Notes under the pieces: generated by a model
The model's input: the letters and a program-made list of their open reading frames with translations, nothing else
Databases searched by the model: none
What the model was told of the DNA's origin: nothing
Position numbers and translations under genes: made by a program
Origin: an uncultured Chitinophaga sp.
GTDB taxonomy: Bacteria; Bacteroidota; Bacteroidia; Chitinophagales; Chitinophagaceae
DNA: 64,000 bases
Reading direction: 5' to 3'
Assembly (NCBI RefSeq): GCF_946479755.1
Contig: NZ_CAMLHC010000014.1
Location: 124,001 to 188,000 of the forward strand
Shown: in pieces, positions 50,623 through 60,324 of the stretch
How positions within the stretch are numbered: the first letter of the stretch is position 1
How the letters are laid out: the number at the start of each line of letters is the position of its first letter

Positions 50623-53600
50623 ATGCAAAAAAAATTATCGTTTATCACCAGAGCCCGCAGTTCCAGTCCGGGCGCAACCAAAATCCTGCTAATGATGAAG
50701 ATGACCTTTTGCCTGCTGACGATGGCTTTCTGTTCACTTTACGCCACCTCCTTTTCGCAGGTAATAACGCTAAAAGGCAAAAACATGGCACTGAAACAGG
50801 TCTTTACCGCTATCAAGGCGCAAACCGGTTACGTCACCTTTTACAACCAGGACGACTTCAAAAGCGCCAAACCAGTAAGCATCAACAGTAACGCTGTGCC
50901 TTTGGCAGACTTTCTCCGGCTGATCTTCAAAGACCAGCCACTGAATTACCGGGTAGAAGGCAATACCATCCTGTTGTCGAAAAAAACACTACTGCAACAT
51001 TTGCCGATGGCTCCGCAACCGATACCTCCTGTAAAGGGAATGGTAAAAGATGAGAGCGGCACTGTCCTGCCAGGTGTATCGGTCCGTATCCAGGGTTCCA
51101 GCTATGGTACCATCACCGACGGCAACGGCAGCTTCACGCTCAGCGTGAATGAAAACGATATATTAATTATTTCCTGCATGGGGTTTAGCGGTATTTCCGC
51201 ACGCGTAAATGCCGATGGCTCACTGACGCTACTGGGGAGTACTGCCAAAACAGCAGGTACCCGTCCTTCTATATCTTCTACAAAAGAAGGATTAACGCAG
51301 ATTATTCTCGTACATGGCATCAGCCAGCTACAAAGCGTCACCGTCAATACAGGCTATCAACAGATCTCCAGAGAACGGAGCGCTGGCTCGTTTTCAAACC
51401 CCGAAATGGGCATCGTGAGAAACAGGAGCACCAGCATGAACGTATTGCAACGCATAGAAGGGTTGGTGCCAGGCCTGGTGGTAAACAATTCTCCCACCCC
51501 CCGCGCCACACCATTCCAGATACGTGGGTTAACGACAATCAACGCCGACCGGAACCCCTTGTTTATTGTGGACGGTATGCCATTAAATGATGTGAACTCC
51601 ATCAACCCACAGGACGTAGCGGATATCAGCGTGCTGAAAGATGCCACCGCCGCCTCCATCTGGGGGGCCAGGGCCTCCAACGGTGTCATCGTTATCACCA
51701 CTAAAAAAGGATATGCCCGGCAAAAAATCAGCGTAAACTATGATGGCTTCATCAACTTCCTGGGCAAACCGGACCTTGATTATTATCCTACCCTCAACAG
51801 TGCGCAGTACATTCAGGCGTCAAAAGAAACTTTCGACCCTGTGGGACAAAATTACACCACAGCCACCTTATACAACCCTTCCGCCAGCCATGTGGGCCTT
51901 TCTCCGGACAGACAAATCCTCTATGACATGTACAGAGGCGTGCTCACCACGGAACAGGGCAATACGAAACTGGACAGCCTGTCTAAAATCAGCAACCTCC
52001 AACAGATAAAGGACATCTGGTACCGGCCAGCCAGCCTGATGAACCACACTATTTCCGTGTCCGGCGGCACAGAGAAGTATACCTTCTATGGCTCGCTCGC
52101 TTATACCAACAGCAACGACAACACGCCCGGTAACCGTAACAATACCTATAAAATCAATACCCGCCAGGAATTCAACTTCAACAAATACCTGAAGGTATCA
52201 CTGCTGGCAGACATTACCAACCAGCTAACATCCTCCCGGCGTTCCATATCCCCCGATTCACGTTTCCTGCCCTACCAGTTGTTCCGGAATGCAGCCGGTA
52301 ATAACCTGTCCATTCCCTACATGGGATACCTCAGCAATGAATCCCGGACCGATTTCGAAGCAAAAAGCAGGATTAACCTCGACTACAATCCGCTGGACAA
52401 CGTGAATAGCGGTAATACAAGGAATGACGCGCTGCTGGCACGCCTCTCCGGTGGTGTCACCATCCGGCTGTATAAAGGGTTACGTTTCGAAGGCATGTAC
52501 GGATATGTGAAAGGCAATAATCGCAGCAGTTCCTACGACGATCACACCAACTATCGTCAGCGGGTACAGATCGTCAATTTCACCGTTGCGCCAGACGCAG
52601 CTTCCACACCTGTTTATTATCTCCCCGCAACTGGCGGATTACACCAGGTGTCCGTCAGTAACCAGGGCGACTGGATTATCCGGAACCAGCTGGTATTCGA
52701 TCGCAACTGGAACAATAACGAACATCAACTTACCATCCTCGCAGGCCAGGAAGCGCAGGAGCAAAAAACCCTGTTCAACAACAGCAGTGTTTATGGCTAT
52801 GACGAGCGGCTACAGACCTACGGGCTCGTTGACTATAAGACATTGTCGGGTACAGGTATTAAAAACCCGGTAATGCCGCTCAGTACGACAGGCTCGGTTT
52901 TAGATGCCAGTTCACTATTTGGAGAATCCGAAATTGTTGCGCGTTTCACCTCCTACTATCTGAATGCAGCCTATACCTACCACGGAAGATACTCGGTGAA
53001 TGCCTCCTGGCGGAACGACAAGAGCAATCTTTTCGGGAAAAACAAAGCCGCACAGGGCAAACCCGTATGGAGTGCCGGGGCAAAATGGGATATCAGCAAT
53101 GAGCCTTTCATGGAGAATATAAGAGGTGTCAACTATCTGGCACTAAGAGCTACCTATGGCATCACTGGTATTTCGCCTTCCCCCGGAAGCGCTTCTTCCT
53201 ATGATGTACTGGCCGGCACCAATGCACCCAATGCCCCCGGCGGTATGTTGCTTACCATTTCGTCCGTTGCTAATCCAGGCCTCACCTGGGAAAGCACCCG
53301 CACCACCAATTTCGGACTGGATTTTTCCTTTCTGGGAAAACGCCTTACCGGCTCGGTGGACGTATACCGGAAAAAAACATCCAACCTCCTTGGCAGCATG
53401 CCGGTAAACCCGCTGATCGGTTATGCCACAATTTATGGCAATGCCGGCGATCTTACCAATAAAGGAATAGAGCTGTCTGTTTCCTCCGGTAATATCCTGC
53501 GCAGGAACTTCCGCTGGCTTACTATGCTCACCGTATCCTACAACAAAAACATTGTCGACAAGATCACCACCAGCGATCTGAAGACCACCGGATACCAGGT

Positions 53601-54306
53601 GATCAACACTCCCACCTACCTGCCGGGATACTCCGGCTATTCGTTATGGGCTTATGACTTCGCAGGCCTCGATGCACTGGGGGACCCGCTGGTACGCCTG
53701 TCAGATAAAAGCACCACGAAAAATCCAAACGCCGTGAAAGCAGCAGACGTAGTATATATGGGCGTATACCAACAGCCCTGGAGCGGCGGCCTGACCAATA
53801 TCTTCAGCTATAAATCCTTTGCGCTCACTGTCAACATCGTTTATAACATGGGACATATTATGATGCGCAATGTCAACAGAACATACACCGGGTATGGTTT
53901 CATCAGCGCGCTGAACTTCACTTCCGGTAATCTCCCTGCAGAATTTGCCGACCGATGGAAAAAACCCGGTGATGAAGCGTACACCAACATCCCCTCCTTT
54001 GTGACCGGTTCAGCGAATACCACCAGGAGAAATACCGACTACTATACTCATGGCAATATTAACGTTACCGATGCTTCATATGCCAAAATCAGGGATATGA
54101 TACTGAGCTACGATATGCCACACCGTATTATCAAAAAAATACAGGCGGAACAGCTCTCGTTCCGGCTGATCGTCTCCAATCTTTTGCTGTGGAAGGCCAA
54201 CCCGTACCATATCGATCCCGAGTTCCAGGACACAAAGTATGGATACTACAGCACCATCCCGGCCAACCAGGGAACGATCACCATTGGCGCTCATCTCACG
54301 CTCTAA
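50623..54306 (+). CDS. SusC/RagA TonB-dependent receptor with N-terminal STN domain
   Basis: 1227 residues from the ATG at 50623 (MQKKLSF); an in-frame ATG at 50578 would add 15. After the signal region comes an STN domain (ITLKGKNMALKQVFTAIKAQTGYVTF, VPLADFLRLIFKDQPLNYRVEG), then a carboxypeptidase-D-like domain (GMVKDESGTVLPGVSVRI), the plug (VLKDATAASIWGARASNGV) and the beta barrel. The STN domain marks it as a signalling receptor that talks to the upstream FecR. It is followed by a SusD gene after 10 bp. Substrate unknown. Confidence 0.94.
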   Translation: MQKKLSFITRARSSSPGATKILLMMKMTFCLLTMAFCSLYATSFSQVITLKGKNMALKQVFTAIKAQTGYVTFYNQDDFKSAKPVSINSNAVPLADFLRLIFKDQPLNYRVEGNTILLSKKTLLQHLPMAPQPIPPVKGMVKDESGTVLPGVSVRIQGSSYGTITDGNGSFTLSVNENDILIISCMGFSGISARVNADGSLTLLGSTAKTAGTRPSISSTKEGLTQIILVHGISQLQSVTVNTGYQQISRERSAGSFSNPEMGIVRNRSTSMNVLQRIEGLVPGLVVNNSPTPRATPFQIRGLTTINADRNPLFIVDGMPLNDVNSINPQDVADISVLKDATAASIWGARASNGVIVITTKKGYARQKISVNYDGFINFLGKPDLDYYPTLNSAQYIQASKETFDPVGQNYTTATLYNPSASHVGLSPDRQILYDMYRGVLTTEQGNTKLDSLSKISNLQQIKDIWYRPASLMNHTISVSGGTEKYTFYGSLAYTNSNDNTPGNRNNTYKINTRQEFNFNKYLKVSLLADITNQLTSSRRSISPDSRFLPYQLFRNAAGNNLSIPYMGYLSNESRTDFEAKSRINLDYNPLDNVNSGNTRNDALLARLSGGVTIRLYKGLRFEGMYGYVKGNNRSSSYDDHTNYRQRVQIVNFTVAPDAASTPVYYLPATGGLHQVSVSNQGDWIIRNQLVFDRNWNNNEHQLTILAGQEAQEQKTLFNNSSVYGYDERLQTYGLVDYKTLSGTGIKNPVMPLSTTGSVLDASSLFGESEIVARFTSYYLNAAYTYHGRYSVNASWRNDKSNLFGKNKAAQGKPVWSAGAKWDISNEPFMENIRGVNYLALRATYGITGISPSPGSASSYDVLAGTNAPNAPGGMLLTISSVANPGLTWESTRTTNFGLDFSFLGKRLTGSVDVYRKKTSNLLGSMPVNPLIGYATIYGNAGDLTNKGIELSVSSGNILRRNFRWLTMLTVSYNKNIVDKITTSDLKTTGYQVINTPTYLPGYSGYSLWAYDFAGLDALGDPLVRLSDKSTTKNPNAVKAADVVYMGVYQQPWSGGLTNIFSYKSFALTVNIVYNMGHIMMRNVNRTYTGYGFISALNFTSGNLPAEFADRWKKPGDEAYTNIPSFVTGSANTTRRNTDYYTHGNINVTDASYAKIRDMILSYDMPHRIIKKIQAEQLSFRLIVSNLLLWKANPYHIDPEFQDTKYGYYSTIPANQGTITIGAHLTL

Positions 54307-54316
54307 AAACAAGACT

Positions 54317-55771
54317 ATGTTGCACCTGAATAAAAAAACGCTTCTCCTGCTATCGCTCTTCGCAGCTATGACATTCCCTGCCTGCCGGAAAGACTTCCTC
54401 GAGCTGACGCCGAAAGGAAAACTGATCGCGTCACACACCAGTGATTACGACCAATTACTGAATTCCATGAGTATCACCCAGCTGTATCCACATATCGAAT
54501 CCGGTGATGAGGTGGCCTGTGTGGACCCCTATTTCTCCGGCGCAGCAGGCGCCTTCCAGCAGAATGCTTTCCGCTGGACAGATGATATCTGGTTGGCCTC
54601 CGACCAGCAAACGGAATGGACTTTACTGATGCGATGGGTGTACCAATGTAATAAGATCATCAACGAGGTAATGACCTCACAGGGAGGTACAGACGCGCAG
54701 AAAAAAAACATTCTCGCTGAAGCACTGACCAACAGAGCGTGGTGTTACTTTATGATGATAAACTACTACGGACAGCCTTATAACAAAGCTACTGCCGCCA
54801 CTGATGCGGGAGTGCCCAAAATACTGACCGCGGATGTTACACAGACAAAATTCAGCCGCGCAGCCGTGAAGGAAATATACGATCTGATCGTCAGCGACCT
54901 CACCCTCGCGATCCCGGATCTGCCGGCTATACTGAGCAACCGTTTAAGGAGCAGCAGAGCCGCCGGGGAGGCATTACTGGGAAAGACCTATGTATTTATG
55001 GGTCAATTCGATAAAGCATTGCCCCTGTTACAGGCAGCTGTAACACACATGAGCAACGGCAGCATTCCATCAGGATTATATGACTTTCAGAAGGAACTGG
55101 CGCCAGGAGGGTCTTTTACCCCCATCAGCCCCTACACAGGCCCGGCAAGAGGCAACCTCATTATCGACCAGGAAGTGCTTTTCATGAAGCGTATCCTCAA
55201 CGTTGACGCTTATTTCGGTTCATTCATTGTACTGACGCCGGCGACCATGGCGCTCTATACAGCCGGCGACCACAGACGTCAATTCCTCACCGGCAACCCC
55301 ATGGGCGATTTCGCACACCCTTACCCTAACGGCATGATGGCTGTATGGGGTACCGGAGGTGTCACCAATGCTGGCGTCAGCGTGCCGGACATCTACCTGT
55401 TACTGGCCGAATGTAAATCACGCCTGAATGATCTTCCGGGAGCCGTTGCCGGCCTGGAAGCGTTCAGAAAAATGCGGATGCCGGCAGCAGAAGCCTCCAT
55501 ACCTGCCGCCACCGCCGGCGACCAGGTAGCGCTTACCAAATTCATCCTCGACGAACGCATCAGGGAGTACCCCATTCAGGGATACCGCTGGTTTGATATG
55601 AGAAGGCTTTCTGTAGATCCGATATACAAGTCCACTGTCAACTATACACATACATTATACGACATGAATGGCGCAGTGATTAAAACCTTTACCCTGCAGC
55701 CGCAGCGGCTCACTTTCCGTATCCCGCCGTACATAGCGCTACAGAATCCGGACATGCCACAAACACCCTGA
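54317..55771 (+). CDS. SusD/RagB-family lipoprotein
   Basis: 484 residues from the ATG at 54317, opening a lipoprotein signal (TFPAC) followed by RKDFLELTPKGK. The longer frame from 54239 overlaps the SusC gene. SusD features: TNRAWCYFMMINYYGQPYNK in the TPR region and the C-terminal LDERIREYPIQGYRWFDMRRL. Shorter than the SusD at 40344-42257. Outer-membrane partner of the SusC above. Confidence 0.92.
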   Translation: MLHLNKKTLLLLSLFAAMTFPACRKDFLELTPKGKLIASHTSDYDQLLNSMSITQLYPHIESGDEVACVDPYFSGAAGAFQQNAFRWTDDIWLASDQQTEWTLLMRWVYQCNKIINEVMTSQGGTDAQKKNILAEALTNRAWCYFMMINYYGQPYNKATAATDAGVPKILTADVTQTKFSRAAVKEIYDLIVSDLTLAIPDLPAILSNRLRSSRAAGEALLGKTYVFMGQFDKALPLLQAAVTHMSNGSIPSGLYDFQKELAPGGSFTPISPYTGPARGNLIIDQEVLFMKRILNVDAYFGSFIVLTPATMALYTAGDHRRQFLTGNPMGDFAHPYPNGMMAVWGTGGVTNAGVSVPDIYLLLAECKSRLNDLPGAVAGLEAFRKMRMPAAEASIPAATAGDQVALTKFILDERIREYPIQGYRWFDMRRLSVDPIYKSTVNYTHTLYDMNGAVIKTFTLQPQRLTFRIPPYIALQNPDMPQTP

Positions 55772-55803
55772 CAAAATTTTATCCAATCATTAAATAACGA
55801 CAA

Positions 55804-57219
55804 ATGAAAACATGGTTAACATGCCTGCTTTGCTCAGTAGCGATGACTACGCAGGCACAAAAAAGGACCGTCATTGTCCTTGATGTAAAAGGACAACCGG
55901 GAGACTCCATCTACAGTGGCCTTGCCGGCGCTGCAACACAAAAAGGGGAAATAGGCCCCGATGGCCGGTATAAATATGTATTCCACCTGAAACAGCCAGC
56001 GGAAGCAACAGTTTGGGCAGAACCCAATAAAACGAGACAACAACTCTTTATGGAACCAGGAGACAGCCTCGTCGTTTCTTACAACATTCATCACCAGGAT
56101 TCAACGATCCGGTTCGAGGGCAAAGGTGCAAAAAACAACACGTTTTTTAAGGCATTCCAATCGATCGCGGCGGCAGGTTTCAAACAGCTTAACTTCTCAG
56201 TATCCACTACTGCCAACGACTTCGCCAACTATCTCCGGCACAACCACGATCTTGAACAGACCCTGTTAAAAGAGAAAGGAAGCCAGATGAGCCCCGCCAT
56301 CAGGAAATACCTCACTGCTATGTCTTTTATAAACTATGCATGTGGCAGCTTCCAGACGCCCATGATGATGCAAGGCTACCTCGGAAAAAAAGTCGCCGAA
56401 AGCATTCCTGACGACTACTGGTCGTATGGTTCACTCATGAACGAAGACGTAAGCATGGACACCGGCACATTCGATTACGAACGGTTGCTCGTTCACGGGT
56501 ACCCCTATTATTTGTTTTTGAAAAAACAAAAAGAAAATAATACACTGGGAGAAAAAGTATCCTCAGACGAACGATACAAACAAATGTACGCACTCGCCAT
56601 GAATACCTATAAGAATCCTCAAATAAAATCAAAGGCTTTGGGAGGTATTCTTAAAACGTTGATCAGCGGCGCATCAACTGCCTCCACCTATAAAGGCATG
56701 ATGGACGATTATCTTAACCAGTACTGCAAGGACGAAGGCACCCGAAAATCGCTCGTTGAACTTTACAATAAGAAATCTGCTATTTCCGTTGGGCAAGTCC
56801 CCCCTGCTTTCACGCTAAAGGATATGCAAGGCCGCGATGTCACGCTGGCCGATTTCAAAGGAAAAGTAGTGTACATGGATTTCTGGGCCAGCTGGTGCAG
56901 TCCCTGCCGCTATGAAATGAAAAACGGCTCCCCAGGGTTACATAAACAATTCGAAGGTAATAAAGACGTAGTATTTCTCTACATCAGCATCGACGACTCT
57001 ACGGACAAATGGAAACAAGCGATCGCGGAAGACCACATTGAGGGCGTGCATCTGCTGTCCACAGGCGGCACAGAAAGCAAAGTTGCGAAGACCTTCAACA
57101 TTAGCGGCATTCCTCACTACATGATCATTGATAAAGAAGGTAAGCTTTTCAGCAATAACGCCACCCGCCCGAGCCAGCCTGAAACGGCTGAAACACTCAA
57201 AAAACTTCTCACAAATTAA
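55804..57219 (+). CDS. TlpA-like thiol-disulphide oxidoreductase with N-terminal DUF4369-like part
   Basis: 471 residues with a Sec signal peptide (MKTWLTC... TTQAQ). A beta-rich DUF4369-like part (~20-115) and a helical middle part are followed by a thioredoxin fold (~330-471) with PPAFTLKDMQGRDVTLADFKGK, the active site WCSPC (Cys365 and Cys368) and the cis-Pro GIPHYM. It acts in the periplasm. Such genes are often the third gene of SusC/SusD sets in Bacteroidota. It ends in a strong terminator. Confidence 0.88.
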   Translation: MKTWLTCLLCSVAMTTQAQKRTVIVLDVKGQPGDSIYSGLAGAATQKGEIGPDGRYKYVFHLKQPAEATVWAEPNKTRQQLFMEPGDSLVVSYNIHHQDSTIRFEGKGAKNNTFFKAFQSIAAAGFKQLNFSVSTTANDFANYLRHNHDLEQTLLKEKGSQMSPAIRKYLTAMSFINYACGSFQTPMMMQGYLGKKVAESIPDDYWSYGSLMNEDVSMDTGTFDYERLLVHGYPYYLFLKKQKENNTLGEKVSSDERYKQMYALAMNTYKNPQIKSKALGGILKTLISGASTASTYKGMMDDYLNQYCKDEGTRKSLVELYNKKSAISVGQVPPAFTLKDMQGRDVTLADFKGKVVYMDFWASWCSPCRYEMKNGSPGLHKQFEGNKDVVFLYISIDDSTDKWKQAIAEDHIEGVHLLSTGGTESKVAKTFNISGIPHYMIIDKEGKLFSNNATRPSQPETAETLKKLLTN

Positions 57220-57243
57220 GTTGGCATAATACAAATAAAACAT

Positions 57244-57277
57244 GGCGCTCCAAATTCATTTGGCGGCGCCTTTTTTT
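57244..57277 (+). terminator. Terminator after the TlpA-like gene
   Basis: Stem of GGCGCTCCAAA and TTTGGCGGCGCC (57244-57270) with one irregular position, followed by seven T residues. Confidence 0.85.
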
Positions 57278-57323
57278 AACGCCGTTCCCGACGCGGAAAA
57301 TACTTAACCAGCAAAATTTATAA

Positions 57324-58505
57324 CTAATATAACAGATAAGCTGCTACCCTTTCCTTCCAATCTCCGGTATCCGTATATCGATCGATGTCTTCTTCCGGTC
57401 CTCCGATGATTGATTCAGCGCCCGGTAGTCCTGTCAACAGGTCCAGGTGCCGCGCGCCGCTATGATTAACGTAAGTGGGATACGACGCCCATGCAAAATG
57501 TCCAGGATGATATTTTCTGATAAGACGGATCAGCCGCCACCCATATGTTACAGGTCTGAACACAGCAGGATCATGTACATGAAACATCATGCCGTTGCAT
57601 TTTTGCCCGGCATATTTACCTTCAACAGGTGTAAAGGTGACAGGGCGTGCTACCACACCATCGGCATGCAGCGCATTTATGCGTTGCGCAATACCCGCGC
57701 CATCCATCCAGGGACTGCCTGCTATACGGAAAGGTGTGGCTGTTCCTCTCCCTTCACTGATGTTGGTCGCCTCCAGCAGTCCCAACCCCGGATATAACAA
57801 CGCCGCTTCAAAACAAGGTATGGCCGGCGATGTCGGTACAAATGAACGGCTCCATTGCGGGTGGAACATCATCCGTTGCCAGTGCTGACAACGAATGACG
57901 TGCAGCATAAGCGGGTTTGTCTGTAAGATCTTACTGCTGCCGGCCGATTTAAAATAACGCGCCAGTTCACCCAGCGTGCAGCTATGTCTGACGGGAATAT
58001 TCCACCGCCCGATAAAACTGCTGCAGCGCTGTTCATCCAGCATCGGTCCTTCTGCCAGCACCATGCTGCCCGACAAAGGATTGGGCCGGTCTGCGATCAC
58101 GAGCCGTTTGCCGTACAACGCGCAGGCTTCCATTACATGGGTCATCGTCCACAGGTAGGTGTAAAAGCGGCAGCCAATGTCGGGAATATCAAACAACAGC
58201 AGGTCTACCGCTGCCAGATCGTTTTGATCGGGCGCTAACTTACGTCCGTACAGGCTTATCACCGGCAGGCCTGTTAGCGGATCTATGCCGTCATACATCT
58301 CGGCACCGTCGACTCCGGTAGTGTCCAATCCATGCTCCGGGGAAAATACCCGGGTGATATTAAACCCTGCGTCAAGCAATGCCTGTCGCACCGGTTTGAA
58401 GTCTGCCGTACAGGCGGCGTGGTTAGTCACCAAACCTATCCTCCGCCCTTTCCATTCGGGCGGATCGGCCAATAACAGATCAATACCAGACAACATAACA
58501 CTCAT
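57324..58505 (-). CDS. namZ: DUF1343 exo-beta-N-acetylmuramidase (NamZ, GH171)
   Basis: 393 residues with no signal peptide. DUF1343 motifs are clear: GRRIGLVTNHAACT, FSPEHGLDTTGVDGAEM, PVISLYGRKLAP, LLLFDIPDIGCRFYTYLWTM, VIADRPNPLSG and ATNISEGRGTATPF with acidic residues. The family removes MurNAc from the non-reducing end of peptidoglycan fragments, a step in cell-wall recycling. The N terminus lacks an export signal, so it may act in the cytoplasm. It is monocistronic, minus strand. A TATGT-containing AT-rich stretch lies upstream, but too weak a match to the GntR sites to claim. Confidence 0.85.
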   Translation of the reverse strand: MSVMLSGIDLLLADPPEWKGRRIGLVTNHAACTADFKPVRQALLDAGFNITRVFSPEHGLDTTGVDGAEMYDGIDPLTGLPVISLYGRKLAPDQNDLAAVDLLLFDIPDIGCRFYTYLWTMTHVMEACALYGKRLVIADRPNPLSGSMVLAEGPMLDEQRCSSFIGRWNIPVRHSCTLGELARYFKSAGSSKILQTNPLMLHVIRCQHWQRMMFHPQWSRSFVPTSPAIPCFEAALLYPGLGLLEATNISEGRGTATPFRIAGSPWMDGAGIAQRINALHADGVVARPVTFTPVEGKYAGQKCNGMMFHVHDPAVFRPVTYGWRLIRLIRKYHPGHFAWASYPTYVNHSGARHLDLLTGLPGAESIIGGPEEDIDRYTDTGDWKERVAAYLLY

Positions 58506-58669
58506 GAATAAATTAAATTATGTTAGAAATAATCTTAACACCAATATACTACAACCGACCTAAAAGTTGGGGCGTAGCCGTTCCGCTGAACGTTGTGAAT
58601 CGAAAATAATATCTTAACTTAACTACTCATAGCCTCATAGCCTTCAAAAAACCATTAAACCCTCAAATA

Positions 58670-60313
58670 ATGAACACGCTGTCACTTCAGAATGCTGAGG
58701 CATTGCTGTCTTCCCAAGAATCCTTGCCTGCAGGCAAAACCATCCCCCTACAATTATCCAAAGCTGGTCAACGGGATTTTGCAGAACAGATGTTAGCGGC
58801 AGCCGGTCGCACCGGCAAGGCTTATCCTCATCTTTACAAAGCGTTGCATACCGGTAATCACGATAGCGCGGAGGGCCTCGACACCGTGCATCTGATAGAT
58901 TCAGGCATAACAGCCGCCGGTAAAGCAACAGCCTCTGTAATAGCATGCTCTGACGGTAACAACATGATCAGCGGCGGCTATCTTATGATCCTCGACAATG
59001 AAAGCGACGAACTGCTGGCACAAGGAGAAAATACTTCCGTGAGAAGCGGTATCGTTGTGTGCACCACCCGTTCCGCTACAGCCTTGCCGGCGGGAAAGGA
59101 ACTCCGTATTTTATACTTTGGCCACACCACCAGCGATGATGGTTCCACACGGTTTTTCTTCTACACCAATACGGTGGTCACCGGTTACAGCATTTCGGTG
59201 AATGTGACCAGTCCTGTCATTACAGTGTCTACGGATGGCCTCATACACATCGGTGTAGGAAGAACGGGCGGCTATCCCACCAGCGATTATATTTATAAAG
59301 AATCAAAGAATACGAACAATCCCTGGCTCATTGCACCGTTTACAGGAAATGTGGCGTTGAGCGGCGCCATCGATATCAACCGGCTTACTGTCGCCAACCT
59401 CAGCACCAATATTATTATTCAAAAAACCGGTGGTAAGCCTGTGACGATAGGCAGGTCCCGGCAATTCACGCCGGACGCCGGATTTGTAGCCGGTTTTTTT
59501 GTAGGGCTCGCGCCCAACATCCTGCAGTTTAACTTCCCCTATGATGAAATGAGTCATACCAACACGCAGTCTATTGTTTATGATCCTACTTCATTAGGGA
59601 ATCAGATTGCCAGTTATTTTTTCTTTGCTTTCAACGGCATTCCACTAAAAGGCGGCGCTGTGGCACCACCATTTTATGTATGCAGCGTTGGCCTTCCGGA
59701 TGAACCTTCGCTCAACTGCACCAAAATTCCCAATCTCTATTACTGGTGGCATTGCCTGGCAAAAGGCACGCTGGTAACGCTGGAAGATGGCTCGCAAAAA
59801 CCTATCGAAGAGATCACGCAAAACGACCGGGTAAAAACGGGCAACGGCAAAACACTTGGCGTATACGGCACCGTGAAAGGCGTACACACCTCCGATGGCA
59901 CCGCCGGCGAAGACGGTATCTACAAGGTAACGACAGCCAACGGGAAAAGCTTTGTCGCCACCGGGAATCACATGATATTTATTGCGACGGACAAATGCAA
60001 CAGCGTGCATGACCTGGCCGCCGGCGACACCATCCTCACCGAAGACGGCGCCTCTACTGTAAAAAGCATAACAGCCATCGCGTATGACGATACGTTCTAT
60101 GCGCTGGCGCTGGGCCACCCTGAGGAGCAGGCAGCGAAAGACTTTCCCGAAAACAGGGCAGGCTATTATGCCGGCGGCGTATTACATGCTGACCAGAATG
60201 CCATGCGTATTCAAACAGCTGCCCGCTACAGGGACCTTAACTATATGCTTCCCCGCATTAAACCGGAACTTCATCAGGATTATACCTCTGCATTGAACGA
60301 TATGCGTTCTTAA
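58670..60313 (+). CDS. Hint-domain (hedgehog/intein-type) protein with unknown N-terminal region
   Basis: 547 residues with no signal peptide. Residues ~1-360 are beta-rich, with no recognised domain. A Hint domain begins at Cys362 (CLAKGTLVTLEDGSQKPIEE), the intein block-A pattern with the nucleophilic Cys. It continues with VKTGNGKTLGVYGTVKG, GKSFVATGNHMIFI (the block-B-like TxxH, with N in GNH) and ends near GGVLHADQN, where the usual terminal His-Asn is degenerate. That suggests cleavage or ester chemistry rather than full splicing (inference). About 40 residues follow. First gene of an operon with a 1192-residue FN3-like protein 11 bp on. Confidence 0.7.
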   Translation: MNTLSLQNAEALLSSQESLPAGKTIPLQLSKAGQRDFAEQMLAAAGRTGKAYPHLYKALHTGNHDSAEGLDTVHLIDSGITAAGKATASVIACSDGNNMISGGYLMILDNESDELLAQGENTSVRSGIVVCTTRSATALPAGKELRILYFGHTTSDDGSTRFFFYTNTVVTGYSISVNVTSPVITVSTDGLIHIGVGRTGGYPTSDYIYKESKNTNNPWLIAPFTGNVALSGAIDINRLTVANLSTNIIIQKTGGKPVTIGRSRQFTPDAGFVAGFFVGLAPNILQFNFPYDEMSHTNTQSIVYDPTSLGNQIASYFFFAFNGIPLKGGAVAPPFYVCSVGLPDEPSLNCTKIPNLYYWWHCLAKGTLVTLEDGSQKPIEEITQNDRVKTGNGKTLGVYGTVKGVHTSDGTAGEDGIYKVTTANGKSFVATGNHMIFIATDKCNSVHDLAAGDTILTEDGASTVKSITAIAYDDTFYALALGHPEEQAAKDFPENRAGYYAGGVLHADQNAMRIQTAARYRDLNYMLPRIKPELHQDYTSALNDMRS

Positions 60314-60324
60314 CTTTATTCCGC

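Noticed and set aside
58511..58535. TATGTTAGAAAT upstream of namZ as a sixth GntR site
   Set aside because: Only the TATGT half fits; the second half lacks ACA, and AT-rich DNA gives such half-sites often.
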